Assembly: GCF_003854275.1 (NCBI RefSeq)
Contig: NZ_QTQP01000030.1
Span: 32,215 to 96,214 of the forward strand
DNA: 64,000 nucleotides
Origin: Burkholderia sp. Bp8963
GTDB taxonomy: Bacteria > Pseudomonadota > Gammaproteobacteria > Burkholderiales > Burkholderiaceae
Direction of reading: 5' to 3'
The position numbers and the translations under genes are program-made. Of this stretch, positions 17,040 to 25,511 are shown one piece after another (position 1 is the stretch's first letter; every line of letters starts with the position of its first letter). The notes beneath the pieces were generated by a model that was not told where the DNA came from, ran no database searches, and saw only the letters and a list, made by a program, of their open reading frames with translations.

Positions 17040-18832
17040 CATTCTCGACGCCGGGCAAGGTCGTGCGCATTGGCGGCGCCTCGGGCTTCTGGGGCGATAG
17101 CAGTCTCGGGCCGGCGCAACTGGTGCGCTGCGGGGGCATCGATTACCTGGTGTTCGACTATCTCGCCGAGCTCACCATGTCGATCCTCGCCGGCGCGCGG
17201 GCGAAGCGACCGGAGGAAGGCTACGCCATCGACTTCGTCACAGTGGCGCTGCGCTCGGTGCTGAAGCAGGCGGTCGAGCAGGGCATTCGCATCGTCAGCA
17301 ACGCGGGCGGCGTGAACCCGAAGGGCTGCGCGACAGCGGTGCAGGCGCTGGCCGACGAACTTGGCGTCCCGGTGCGCGTCGCGATCGTCGAAGGCGACGA
17401 CGTACTCCCGTTCACCGCCGCGATGCGAGCGGCCGGCACGGTCGAAATGTCCAGCGGCGAACCGATGCCGGAGCGGCTGGTGTCGGCCAATGCCTATCTT
17501 GGGGCACTGCCCGTCGCGCAGGCCCTGGCCGCGGGCGCCGACATCGTGATCACCGGGCGCTGCGTCGATAGCGCCGTCACCCTCGGCGTGCTGATGCATG
17601 AGTTCGGCTGGGCGGCCGACGACTTCGACCGGCTCGCCGCCGGCAGTCTGGCCGGCCACATCATCGAATGCGGCTGCCAGGCGACGGGCGGCCTGCACAC
17701 CGACTGGGCCAGCGTGCCGGACTGGGCGAACATCGGCTATCCGATCGTCGAGTGCCACGAAGACGGCACCTTTGAGGTTACCAAGCCCGCGGACACCGGC
17801 GGCCTCGTGACGCCCGCAACCGTCGGGGAGCAACTGCTGTACGAGATCGGCGATCCGGCCAGTTATCTGCTTCCGGACGTGACCTGCGACTTTCGACAGG
17901 TGCGCATCGAACAGACCGGGCCGCATCGCGTGCTCGTGACCGGCGCGCGCGGCCGGCCGCCGACCGGCACCTACAAGGTCAGCGCCACTGCGTCGGCGGG
18001 CTTCAAGGTGTCAGGACAACTTACCATCGTCGGAATCGACGCTGCAGCCAAGGCGAGGCGCACGGGCGAGGCGCTGCTCGAGCGAGGCCGGTTGCTGCTG
18101 CGTGAGTGTGGGTTCACGGATTTCCTGGGCACCCATATCGAGCTGCTCGGCACGGAGTCGGCCTACGGGCCCCATGCGCGCCCGTTGCCGACGCGCGAAG
18201 TCGTGTTGCGCCTGACGGTGACGCATGCCGACCGGCGTGCACTGCAGATGTTCAGCCGCGAGTTGGCCGCACCAGGCACATCCTGGTCACCCGGCACGAC
18301 CGGTGCGGGTGGCCGTCCCTCGGTGTCGCCGGTGCTGCGGCAGTTCGCCTGGCTCATGCCGAAGGAGCAGGTGACGCCGTCGGTCACGCTCGGCGACACG
18401 ACATTCACCGTGACGCTGCCGCCACCGCAACCGCAGGTCGCGCCGGAACCGCTGGCGCCTATCGAAGGTGCGCTGCCTGCCGGCCCACGCCAGACCGTGC
18501 CGCTGTTGAGAATCGCGCTCGGACGCAGCGGCGACAAGGGCGACATTTCCAACATTGGTCTCATCGCGCGGCATCCGGCCCTGCTGCCGGTGCTAAGAGA
18601 CCAGGTGACGTCAGAGCGGGTCGCGGCGTACCTCGGCCATCTGGTGCAGGGGCCGGTCCAACGTTACGAACTGCCCGGCATCCATGCCATCAATCTCGTC
18701 TGCGAGCGGGCATTGGGCGGCGGCGGCATGGCATCGATGCGTAACGACCCGCTCGGCAAGGGCATGGCGCAGATGCTGCTCGACATGCCGGTCGACGTTC
18801 CCACAGGCATGTTGCAGGAGTTCACCGCGTGA
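17024..18832 (+). CDS. AtuA-like acyclic terpene utilisation family protein (DUF1446)
   Basis: 602 residues. The N-terminal DUF1446/AtuA domain shows VVRIGGASGFWGDSS, DYLVFDYLAELTMSI and SNAGGVNPKGCATAVQ. The C-terminal AtuA-associated domain shows RIALGRSGDKGDISNIGLIAR. AtuA is required for citronellol/geraniol use in Pseudomonas, but its chemistry is not established. No geranyl-CoA carboxylase (atuC/F) is present here, so this is not the classical terpene pathway. ATG 17024 has AAGGA at good spacing; ATG 17036 is an alternative. Confidence 0.88.
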   Translation: MDGQMTFSTPGKVVRIGGASGFWGDSSLGPAQLVRCGGIDYLVFDYLAELTMSILAGARAKRPEEGYAIDFVTVALRSVLKQAVEQGIRIVSNAGGVNPKGCATAVQALADELGVPVRVAIVEGDDVLPFTAAMRAAGTVEMSSGEPMPERLVSANAYLGALPVAQALAAGADIVITGRCVDSAVTLGVLMHEFGWAADDFDRLAAGSLAGHIIECGCQATGGLHTDWASVPDWANIGYPIVECHEDGTFEVTKPADTGGLVTPATVGEQLLYEIGDPASYLLPDVTCDFRQVRIEQTGPHRVLVTGARGRPPTGTYKVSATASAGFKVSGQLTIVGIDAAAKARRTGEALLERGRLLLRECGFTDFLGTHIELLGTESAYGPHARPLPTREVVLRLTVTHADRRALQMFSRELAAPGTSWSPGTTGAGGRPSVSPVLRQFAWLMPKEQVTPSVTLGDTTFTVTLPPPQPQVAPEPLAPIEGALPAGPRQTVPLLRIALGRSGDKGDISNIGLIARHPALLPVLRDQVTSERVAAYLGHLVQGPVQRYELPGIHAINLVCERALGGGGMASMRNDPLGKGMAQMLLDMPVDVPTGMLQEFTA

Positions 18833-19989
18833 ATTTCGATTTTTCCGACGACCAGCTTGCGATTCGCGACGCCGTCGACGCGCTTTGCGCCGACTTCGGC
18901 GCCGATTATTGGCTCCAGCGCGACCGCGATGGACGCTGGCCCAGCGAATTCTGCGATGCCGTTGCCCGCGGCGGGTGGTTTGGCGTGACCATGCCAAGGG
19001 AACATGGCGGCGCCGGCCTCGGCATCTCGGCGGCCGCGATGGTGATGCGTACGGTCGGCAAGCTCGGTTCGGCGGCGGTGTCGTCAGTCCACCTGAACCT
19101 GTTCGGCCCGCAGCCGGTGGTCGTGTTCGGCAGCGAGGCGCAAAAGCGGCGCATGCTGCCGCCGCTGATCGACGGTTCGGATCGCGCCTGCTTCGCCGTG
19201 ACCGAACCCAACGTCGGGTCCGACACCACACGCGTCAGAACCTCCGCCCGCCGCGCGGGCGACCGCTACATCGTCCACGGCCAGAAAGTCTGGACTTCGA
19301 CCGCCCAGCAAGCGAACAAGATACTGCTCGTGGCCCGCACGACGCCGATCGAGGCATGCGCGCGGCCGATGGACGGCGTGACGCTGTTCTACACCGACAT
19401 CGACCGTTCGCATTTGCGTATCTGCGAGATCGAGAAGATGGCGCGCAAGGCGGTGGACTCGAATGAACTGTTTATCGACGGGCTGGAAATCCCGGTCGAG
19501 GATCGCATCGGAGAGGAAGGCCAGGGTTTCAGGTACCTCCTGCACGGGCTGAACCCGGAGCGCATCCTCGTCGCGGCTGCCGCGCTCGGCGCCGCCGAGA
19601 CAGCGTTGGCGCGGGCGACCGACTACGCGAAGGAACGCGTCGTGTTCGGCCACCCGATCGGCAAGAACCAGGCGATTCAGCATCCACTGGCGGAATGCTG
19701 GATGCGCCTTCAATCGGCCGAACTGCTGATGTGGAAGGCGGCGGCTCTCTATGACGCCGGCAAGCCCTGCGGTGTCGAGGCCACGGCGGCCAAGTACCTG
19801 GCGGCGGAGGCCAGTTTCGAGACGTCGTTGCGCGCGGTGCGTACGCACGGCGGATATGGCTACGCGAAGGAGTACCACGTCGAGCGCGGCTTGCGCGAAA
19901 GCGTGCTGTCGCTGCTCGCACCGGTGACGCAGGAGCTCGCGCTGTGCTACGTGGCCGAGCAGGCGCTCGGGCTGCCGAAGTCGTATTGA
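18829..19989 (+). CDS. Acyl-CoA dehydrogenase
   Basis: 386 residues starting with GTG inside the upstream stop. N-terminal helical domain (FSDDQLAIRDAVDALCADFG), FAD/acyl-binding segments CFAVTEPNVGSDTTRVRTSA and KVWTSTAQQANKILLVART, and the C-terminal domain with RVVFGHPIGKNQAIQHPLAECW and RTHGGYGYAKEYHVER. It introduces the alpha,beta double bond in an acyl-CoA and hands electrons to ETF. The usual IYEGT-type catalytic Glu motif near the end is not evident, so the base may lie elsewhere, as in isovaleryl-type enzymes. Confidence 0.92.
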   Translation: MNFDFSDDQLAIRDAVDALCADFGADYWLQRDRDGRWPSEFCDAVARGGWFGVTMPREHGGAGLGISAAAMVMRTVGKLGSAAVSSVHLNLFGPQPVVVFGSEAQKRRMLPPLIDGSDRACFAVTEPNVGSDTTRVRTSARRAGDRYIVHGQKVWTSTAQQANKILLVARTTPIEACARPMDGVTLFYTDIDRSHLRICEIEKMARKAVDSNELFIDGLEIPVEDRIGEEGQGFRYLLHGLNPERILVAAAALGAAETALARATDYAKERVVFGHPIGKNQAIQHPLAECWMRLQSAELLMWKAAALYDAGKPCGVEATAAKYLAAEASFETSLRAVRTHGGYGYAKEYHVERGLRESVLSLLAPVTQELALCYVAEQALGLPKSY

Positions 19990-20233
19990 CGCGCACGGCG
20001 CGAGGCAAACGGAATCCAGGGGGGCAGGACCTGCAGGTCAATGGCGGACCGACGCTGCGCCGCAATCCGGCAGAAATGGGCGACGCCTGTGCCCGGGTTA
20101 TTGCCGACCGTCCGCATGACGGAAACATCGCGATAGATGGAAACGTGTCATCGTCAGCGGCCGAGCGTGTCGCGTGGCGAGATAAACGTTTAGGCATCCG
20201 AATTGTAAAACCGAGTTATTCAAAGGAAATGGC

Positions 20234-20728
20234 GTGAAGAACTTCACAGTAATATCGCCTGAATTCAAGGATCTGGAACGGCTGCAACGGGTGCATGAGT
20301 TCAATGGCTTCGATGGCAGCGGTCAGAACCATTCACCCGCCCTGCAATGGCACGGCTCGCCGGAAGAAACCAGGAGTTTCGCGCTGACGCTGTACGACCC
20401 GGACGCACCCACCGGCAGCGGCTTCTGGCACTGGATACTGTTCGATATCGATTCGTCCGTCACGCAGCTTGCCGCCGGTGCAGGCTCCACCGACGCCGCT
20501 GACCTCGGCGCCAGTGGCACTCAGGCCACCAACGACTACGGTACCGCCGGCTACGGCGGCCCCTGCCCACCCAAGGGCTTGCCGGCGCACCGCTATATCT
20601 TCACCGTGCACGCGCTGCGTGTGCCGAAGCTTGATTTGCCAGCCAACGCGCCCAACGCGGTGGTGCGCTTCGTGATCCACCAGAACACGCTCGCCGTGGC
20701 CACCCTGACCGGCCTCTACAGCCGATGA
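20234..20728 (+). CDS. YbhB/YbcL-family PEBP-like protein
   Basis: 164 residues from a GTG with AAAGGA upstream. Phosphatidylethanolamine-binding-protein fold with the ligand-pocket motif LTLYDPDAPTGSGFWHWILF and GGPCPPKGLPAHRYIFTVHAL. Bacterial members have no settled function; some may bind small anions or lipids. No signal peptide is visible, so it should be cytosolic. The 244-bp gap from the preceding gene and a TAAACGTTTA palindrome at 20183-20192 suggest its own promoter. Confidence 0.9.
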   Translation: MKNFTVISPEFKDLERLQRVHEFNGFDGSGQNHSPALQWHGSPEETRSFALTLYDPDAPTGSGFWHWILFDIDSSVTQLAAGAGSTDAADLGASGTQATNDYGTAGYGGPCPPKGLPAHRYIFTVHALRVPKLDLPANAPNAVVRFVIHQNTLAVATLTGLYSR

Positions 20729-20805
20729 GGGTGCTCGCATGAATGGGGCGGACACGATCGAATAATCCGATGCATTACAGCTTCCCCAACTTTGGAGACT
20801 GCAAG

Positions 20806-21897
20806 ATGAGAACGGGCATGGTCAAAACGGTACTGATACTGCTGGCGTTGTTGACGACGCCGCTCGCCGCGAAGGCCTGGGAGCGCGGCAAGGTCGAGAC
20901 ATTTGCCACGTTGCCCCCTGGCGAGGCGCATCCTGAGGGGATCGCCCTGGACCATGACGGCAACGTCTACGTCGTGACGGTCGCGGCGAACAAGCCTTTG
21001 ACGAGTGAGGGAACGCTCATTGTGTTCGACCCACAGGGCGAGCACCTACGGACTGTCCGCATCAAGGGCTCAAGCAGGCTATTGCTCGATGTGGGTTTCA
21101 ATCCGCAGACCGGCAAGTTGCTCGTCATCGATTATCAGTATGGGAAGGTTTTGAGCGTCGATCCCGATACGGGTGTCTCATCGGTATTCATGACGGTCAC
21201 GGGCAAGAATCCCGGCCTTGACGGGATGACGTTCGATGCCGCCGGCAACGTGTACGTCACCGACTCCCACCAGGGCATCATCTGGAAAACCGGACCAGGC
21301 GGCGGCGAAGGGTTGGCATGGGTCAAAAGCCCACTGCTCAGTCCGACAAGGCCAGCGCCGCACATCGGCGCGAATGGTCTCGCGTTCAACAAGGAGCGGA
21401 CGGCGCTGTTCGTCGCCAACACATCGAACGACACGATCGTGAAAATACCGGTGACCGGCTCGGCGCTTGAACCTGGCACGCCCGAGGTCTTCGTCAATCG
21501 CGTCGGCGGCGGGCCCGACGGCCTGATCATCGACGAGCACGACAACATCTGGATTGCATGCAACCAGTCCAACGAGATTGTCGTGCTCGAGCCGACACAG
21601 GGGCGAGTGATTGCAAAGCTCGGCGATTTCGGCGGAATCGATCGCAAGGGGGCGCCCATAGGTCTCCTTTGGTCGAATAGCCTGGTCTTCCGCGATGACG
21701 ACGTGCTTGTCACCAACTTGTCTCTCGATTACGCCGCGGCACTTTCGAGGCTTAGCGATGAGCTTGGCTTCGCGCATCCCGTGGCCGCGGATCTGCGGAC
21801 AATCGATGGGCCATGGGCAGGCCAGGTGAAGGTCCACACGATCTCGAAAATCAAGAGGCGGATACCGCAAGGCCAGGACCTCACCGCACGGCAATAA
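20806..21897 (+). CDS. SMP-30/gluconolactonase-like beta-propeller protein, exported
   Basis: 363 residues from ATG 20806, which has TTTGGAG about 8 nt upstream. A signal peptide (KTVLILLALLTTPLAAKAW) sends it to the periplasm. The body repeats propeller-blade motifs such as PEGIALDHDGNVYVV, LDGMTFDAAGNVYVTDSHQG, IGANGLAFNKERTALFVANT and PDGLIIDEHDNIWIACNQ. Family members hydrolyse lactones or are strictosidine-synthase-like. A periplasmic lactonase role next to a porin is plausible but unproven. Confidence 0.85.
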   Translation: MRTGMVKTVLILLALLTTPLAAKAWERGKVETFATLPPGEAHPEGIALDHDGNVYVVTVAANKPLTSEGTLIVFDPQGEHLRTVRIKGSSRLLLDVGFNPQTGKLLVIDYQYGKVLSVDPDTGVSSVFMTVTGKNPGLDGMTFDAAGNVYVTDSHQGIIWKTGPGGGEGLAWVKSPLLSPTRPAPHIGANGLAFNKERTALFVANTSNDTIVKIPVTGSALEPGTPEVFVNRVGGGPDGLIIDEHDNIWIACNQSNEIVVLEPTQGRVIAKLGDFGGIDRKGAPIGLLWSNSLVFRDDDVLVTNLSLDYAAALSRLSDELGFAHPVAADLRTIDGPWAGQVKVHTISKIKRRIPQGQDLTARQ

Positions 21898-22092
21898 GAT
21901 TCTGCTGCTCCACTGCACTGCGTTCGACCGCTGGCGTGCGCATCTCACGCGATCGAACACATGCAGCGCAAGACCGAGATGAATCGGCGAATGGTCGGTA
22001 TGTACCGTCAATGCAAGCAGTGGGAATAAGGATCGTATCGAGGTCCTCATTGCCGCTCGATATCCACCGTGGAAGGAAGAAAGGAGACGAAC

Positions 22093-23229
22093 GTGCAATT
22101 TTCTGCGAAGACCATTTGCGGGGCTACATTCCTGTTAGCGGCCGGGAGTGCGGCCGCAGAGTCGAACGTCACACTGTACGGCGTGGTCGATACATTCATG
22201 CAGTATCTTAATAATGGCGGTCACACTTCGTACTCCGAACGAAGCGGTGGTGAATCGGGTTCGCGCTTCGGATTATTGGGGCGGGAGGATCTGGGCGGAG
22301 GGCTTCAGGCAAAGTTCGATATTGAAACAGGCTACAACGTCAACAACGGGACGCTCTTCACCGATACGACGGCATTGTTCTACCGTCAGGGATGGGTCGG
22401 GCTCTCCGATAACAAATACGGTTCGCTGACGTTCGGACGGCAGTATCAGCCCTCATTCAATACCGCCTATGGCGCCGATCCGTTTGCACTCGACGAAGTC
22501 CTGTCGCCGCTTGTCGCGGCGGTCCTTGCCGTAGACAGGAACACGCTGTCGACACAATCGATCGCCGGGCGCACGAGCAATGCCGTGCTCTATCAATCGC
22601 CGGACTTCGGTGGCGTGCGGCTGGCCGCGATGTACGCGTTCGCCGCGACGGTCACGCAACCCGTGCCAGCTTCGACGGGCAACCTCCTTGACGTGTCCGC
22701 AACCTACACCGGGTATGGGCTGTATGCGTCTGTCGCTTATCAATCGCAGCGTCCGGGAACGCAGGCGATCACCGTCGGGCCGCTTGCTTCGCTAAACCTG
22801 GTCGCCACCGAACACTTCACCGGTGCACTCGCATATCGCTTCGGGATTGCGAACATCCAGTTCCTTTATACGTACGCGCGACCGCACGACGCACCAGCGG
22901 GCTCGGCGGCCGCGCTCGCCGGCACTGCGCACCCGGTAGGCATCGCGGGCATCGGCGTAACCATTCAGGCGTCGCCGCAAGACGTTGTCGAGATCTCGGG
23001 AATTGAACGTAACGTGCGCGGCTCACACGACAATACGCTTGGCATCCAACTGGGTTACGACCATCTCCTTTCGAAACGGACAAGCTTGTACGTACGGGCC
23101 GGCCATATGAAGAACAACGGTACCGCAACGACGAGCTGGGCCGGGATACGGGTTGCCACGCCGACGGGTGCGCCGGATTTTGGTGCGTCTCAGACACTGG
23201 TCGCTGTAGGCGTCTCGCATCGCTTCTGA
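22093..23229 (+). CDS. Gram-negative porin (Burkholderia type)
   Basis: 378 residues from a GTG with AAAGGAGA 7 nt upstream. The signal peptide MQFSAKTICGATFLLAAGSAAA precedes ESNVTLYGVVDTFMQY. Conserved strands include LGREDLGGGLQAKFDIE and RQGWVGLSDNKYGSLTFGRQY. It ends in VAVGVSHRF with the terminal Phe needed for barrel insertion. It forms a trimeric outer-membrane channel. Its position at the end of the 12.5-23 kb catabolic region suggests uptake of the substrate. Confidence 0.92.
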   Translation: MQFSAKTICGATFLLAAGSAAAESNVTLYGVVDTFMQYLNNGGHTSYSERSGGESGSRFGLLGREDLGGGLQAKFDIETGYNVNNGTLFTDTTALFYRQGWVGLSDNKYGSLTFGRQYQPSFNTAYGADPFALDEVLSPLVAAVLAVDRNTLSTQSIAGRTSNAVLYQSPDFGGVRLAAMYAFAATVTQPVPASTGNLLDVSATYTGYGLYASVAYQSQRPGTQAITVGPLASLNLVATEHFTGALAYRFGIANIQFLYTYARPHDAPAGSAAALAGTAHPVGIAGIGVTIQASPQDVVEISGIERNVRGSHDNTLGIQLGYDHLLSKRTSLYVRAGHMKNNGTATTSWAGIRVATPTGAPDFGASQTLVAVGVSHRF

Positions 23230-23329
23230 TTTGGCTGTCAGCAGCCGCGCCATCATGGCGATAGGCCAGGTGGCGTGATTCGCTTTCATGAACTCGAACC
23301 CTTGTCGGGCAGCGTTGTGGCGGCGACGT

Positions 23330-23758
23330 TCAATTCTCTCGATGCGCCTCGCATGGCTCGCTTGCCTCGCCTTTCTGAACTGGAATGGCGGGTTTCGCGT
23401 CGTTCAGGACTGAATCGAACCGCGCGCGAAACGCGGGGTCCCGCCTTGCGAGAAGGCTTGCCTCGACCCAGAGGGTAAAGCAATCGTCGCTTTGCAAGTA
23501 ATCACGGAGTTTCAACAACGCGGAGTGCAGGTTGCACGTCCGCTCGTCCTGCTTCCAGTGCAATGATTCGATCAATAAGTCGGACTTGTCGTAAAAGTTG
23601 CAATAGAACGCGCCGCGCGTGTAGCCCGCCGCTTCGGCGACATCGGCCACGCTGGTCGCCGGAAATCCCTTTTCGATAAAGAGCTCCCGAGCGGCTTCCA
23701 CCATTTGCTCGCGCGTCTGCGCTCTTCGTTCCGCGTGCGTCAGCCTTTTGCGTTTCAT
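23330..23758 (-). CDS. TetR-family regulator, short
   Basis: 142 residues from ATG 23758. The N-terminal TetR helix-turn-helix is complete: EQMVEAARELFIEKGFPATSV, DVAEAAGYTRGAFYCNF, DKSDLLIE. The effector domain is only about 90 residues (normal about 140) and ends abruptly after RARFDSVLNDAKPAIP, so the 3' end may be frameshifted. The start has no strong ribosome-binding site. It is divergent from the next TetR gene, with a 179-bp gap. Confidence 0.75.
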   Translation of the reverse strand: MKRKRLTHAERRAQTREQMVEAARELFIEKGFPATSVADVAEAAGYTRGAFYCNFYDKSDLLIESLHWKQDERTCNLHSALLKLRDYLQSDDCFTLWVEASLLARRDPAFRARFDSVLNDAKPAIPVQKGEASEPCEAHREN

Positions 23759-23866
23759 TGGATGTCCATGAGAAGTCCAGTGTCCCAATGGGCGGGTCGG
23801 AGCAGGCTGCCGGCTGACGCCTGAGCAAAGACGAGGCCAATCCCGCAATTGTAAATGATATTACGC

Positions 23867-23881
23867 TCAATAGTGACTGGT
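23867..23881 (+). promoter_or_regulatory. Shared motif TCAATnnTGACTnGT, copy 1
   Basis: TCAATAGTGACTGGT. The same motif (TCAATTATGACTTGT) lies at 34509-34523 ahead of the paralogous TetR gene, where it overlaps the efflux promoter. Here it directly abuts a candidate promoter TTGTCG-17 bp-TATACT (23882-23910) for the TetR gene at 23938. It is a likely operator for one or both paralogues (inference). Confidence 0.5.
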
Positions 23882-23910
23882 TTGTCGGTTGAGACGTTTG
23901 AATCTATACT
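23882..23910 (+). promoter_or_regulatory. Candidate sigma-70 promoter of the TetR gene at 23938
   Basis: TTGTCG at 23882-23887, exactly 17 bp, then TATACT at 23905-23910, 27 bp before the ATG at 23938. The -10 matches 5 of 6 consensus bases and the -35 matches 4 of 6. It follows the shared motif immediately, consistent with autoregulation. Confidence 0.5.
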
Positions 23911-23937
23911 GCGGTTCTGATCGAGATCGGAATCGTC

Positions 23938-24693
23938 ATGTCGAAGACAACAAATCGCCCGATACAAAAGCGCGCCGCTCCGCGAACGCCTGCCGTCACT
24001 TTGGAGGCCGCTGACGCGCGGGAGCCGCGCGGCGCACGCCGCAAGAGAGAGACGCGGGCGCGCCTGCTTGAGGCAGCGCTCAAGCTCATGGCCGAAAAAG
24101 GCATGGAAGGTGTGGCCATCAACGAAATCACCGAGGCGGCCGACGTCGGCTTCGGGTCGTTCTACAACCACTTCGAGTCCAAGGAGGCGATCTACGCGAC
24201 TCTGGTTGAGTCCGTGTTCGAGGAGTTCGCCGACTGGCTCGACCGTCTCGCGACCGGCGTGTCCGACCCGGCCGAGGTGATCGCCGTCTCCGTGCGCTAT
24301 ACGTTGATGCGCGCGCATCGCGAGCCTCTTTGGGGCCAGTTCCTGGTCAGGGAGGGCTTTTCCTCGCGCATGCTTACCCGCGGACTGGGTCAGCGTTTGT
24401 TGCGGGATGTGCAAAGGGGCATCGATGCAAAGCGTTTCGCCGTCGCGGATCCATTCGTCGCGTTCTTGTCCGTGGGCGGCACCGTGCTTGCCGCGGTGAC
24501 AGCCGAACTCGGCGTCGTCGTGCCGGAGGCGCCGAATGCCGACGCGTTGAACGCGTTCGATTTCAGCAGCGAGCATCTCGCCGAGCGCGTGGCCGCCGTT
24601 CTGCTGCAAAGCCTGGGTCTCAAACGGGCGGAAGCCGAAAAGGTTGCGACGCGTCCGTTGCCGATCGTGGAACCCGCTGTCGAAGCCGACTGA
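23938..24693 (+). CDS. TetR-family regulator, paralogue 1 flanking the efflux-Pqi operon
   Basis: 251 residues. The helix-turn-helix RETRARLLEAALKLMAEKGMEG, INEITEAADVGFGSFYNHFESKEAIY is nearly identical to that of the TetR at 34536 (both begin EPRGARRKRETRARLLEAAL). The effector domains are also alignable (SDPAEVIAVSVRYTLMRAHREPLWGQFLVREGF versus the same pattern there). It is convergent with the last gene (pqiC-like) of the operon at 24756-34397. The pair therefore brackets the transport operon, which argues for joint control of it. Confidence 0.92.
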   Translation: MSKTTNRPIQKRAAPRTPAVTLEAADAREPRGARRKRETRARLLEAALKLMAEKGMEGVAINEITEAADVGFGSFYNHFESKEAIYATLVESVFEEFADWLDRLATGVSDPAEVIAVSVRYTLMRAHREPLWGQFLVREGFSSRMLTRGLGQRLLRDVQRGIDAKRFAVADPFVAFLSVGGTVLAAVTAELGVVVPEAPNADALNAFDFSSEHLAERVAAVLLQSLGLKRAEAEKVATRPLPIVEPAVEAD

Positions 24694-24755
24694 AAACCAT
24701 GACGGCATACCGCTCGGCTGACCGTCGGCAAGGCGGGTAGCCAAGCGGTATTCAC

Positions 24756-25511
24756 TCATTGCGCGAACCCCGAACGGGCCGCATACGATCCCGAAATCGA
24801 TATGGCGTCGTTTGCGATGTGGGTGGCCGGGGACGGACACTGCACCGTCGGCGCCCAATTCGCTGAACGGCTTGTCGTCGACATTGGCGGGCCGCCCGCG
24901 CCGGCGTCGAGAGCGCGAACGGTCGCCGCCAGTTGCCCGGCGATGGTCGTCAGCGCGCGGCGATGACCGTCCGCCAGCGCATCGTAACCGGCGGCTACAG
25001 GCTCGAACACCGTGCTGCGGCAAGTCAGCTTTTCACCGGGCGCGCCCGGCGAGCGAATACTCCAGATCGCATCGACGACCACCCGCGCACCGGGCCACGA
25101 CTCGAAACGCTGCATGTCGACGGCAACGCGATAGACGTGCGCATCGCCTTTCTGCTTCGGACGGGGAGCGCTGACGTCGCTCAACTGTTGTGTCGCTGCC
25201 ATCGACAGGGCCATGCGTATTTCGTCGCTCAATGGCGACGCCCAGCGTTCGTTTTCGAGCACTTCAACCTGCGTCTCGCTGATCCTGACGACGAGCTGAT
25301 TGCGCGCAACCTGGTCCGGTACGCTGACAGATTGAATGTCGATCAAGGCCGCGGGACCGGAAACGCTCGAAGCGGCCCCGGCTCGCGCCTCCGGCGCCAG
25401 CGTATAGAACCGACTGGGCGGCGACGACGCACAGGCGGACAGCGCGAGCGCACTCGCCGCTGCGAGTACTCGAATGACGGCGGCGCGTCTTTGAAATACG
25501 TTGACCATCAT
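24756..25511 (-). CDS. pqiC: PqiC/ABC-type transport auxiliary lipoprotein
   Basis: 251 residues. A lipoprotein signal (VLAAASALALSAC) ends at a lipobox Cys, then SSPPSRFYTLAPEA, the start of the ABC_trans_aux (DUF330) domain, including SVSVPDQVARNQLVVR and NERWASPLSDEIRMAL. PqiC anchors the PqiB tunnel to the outer membrane. About 45 residues after the expected end (from GGPPMSTTSRS) look unrelated to the family and could be a frameshifted or extended tail. It overlaps pqiB by 4 nt. Confidence 0.85.
   Translation of the reverse strand: MMVNVFQRRAAVIRVLAAASALALSACASSPPSRFYTLAPEARAGAASSVSGPAALIDIQSVSVPDQVARNQLVVRISETQVEVLENERWASPLSDEIRMALSMAATQQLSDVSAPRPKQKGDAHVYRVAVDMQRFESWPGARVVVDAIWSIRSPGAPGEKLTCRSTVFEPVAAGYDALADGHRRALTTIAGQLAATVRALDAGAGGPPMSTTSRSANWAPTVQCPSPATHIANDAISISGSYAARSGFAQ

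Noticed and set aside
13692..19989. Assignment as the classical Atu citronellol/geraniol pathway
   Set aside because: Only an AtuA-like protein and generic beta-oxidation enzymes are present. The geranyl-CoA carboxylase subunits are missing.
19990..20233. A 97-codon plus-strand frame across the gap after the acyl-CoA dehydrogenase
   Set aside because: It begins inside the upstream gene, has no ribosome-binding site and shows no family features. The gap looks like a regulatory spacer.
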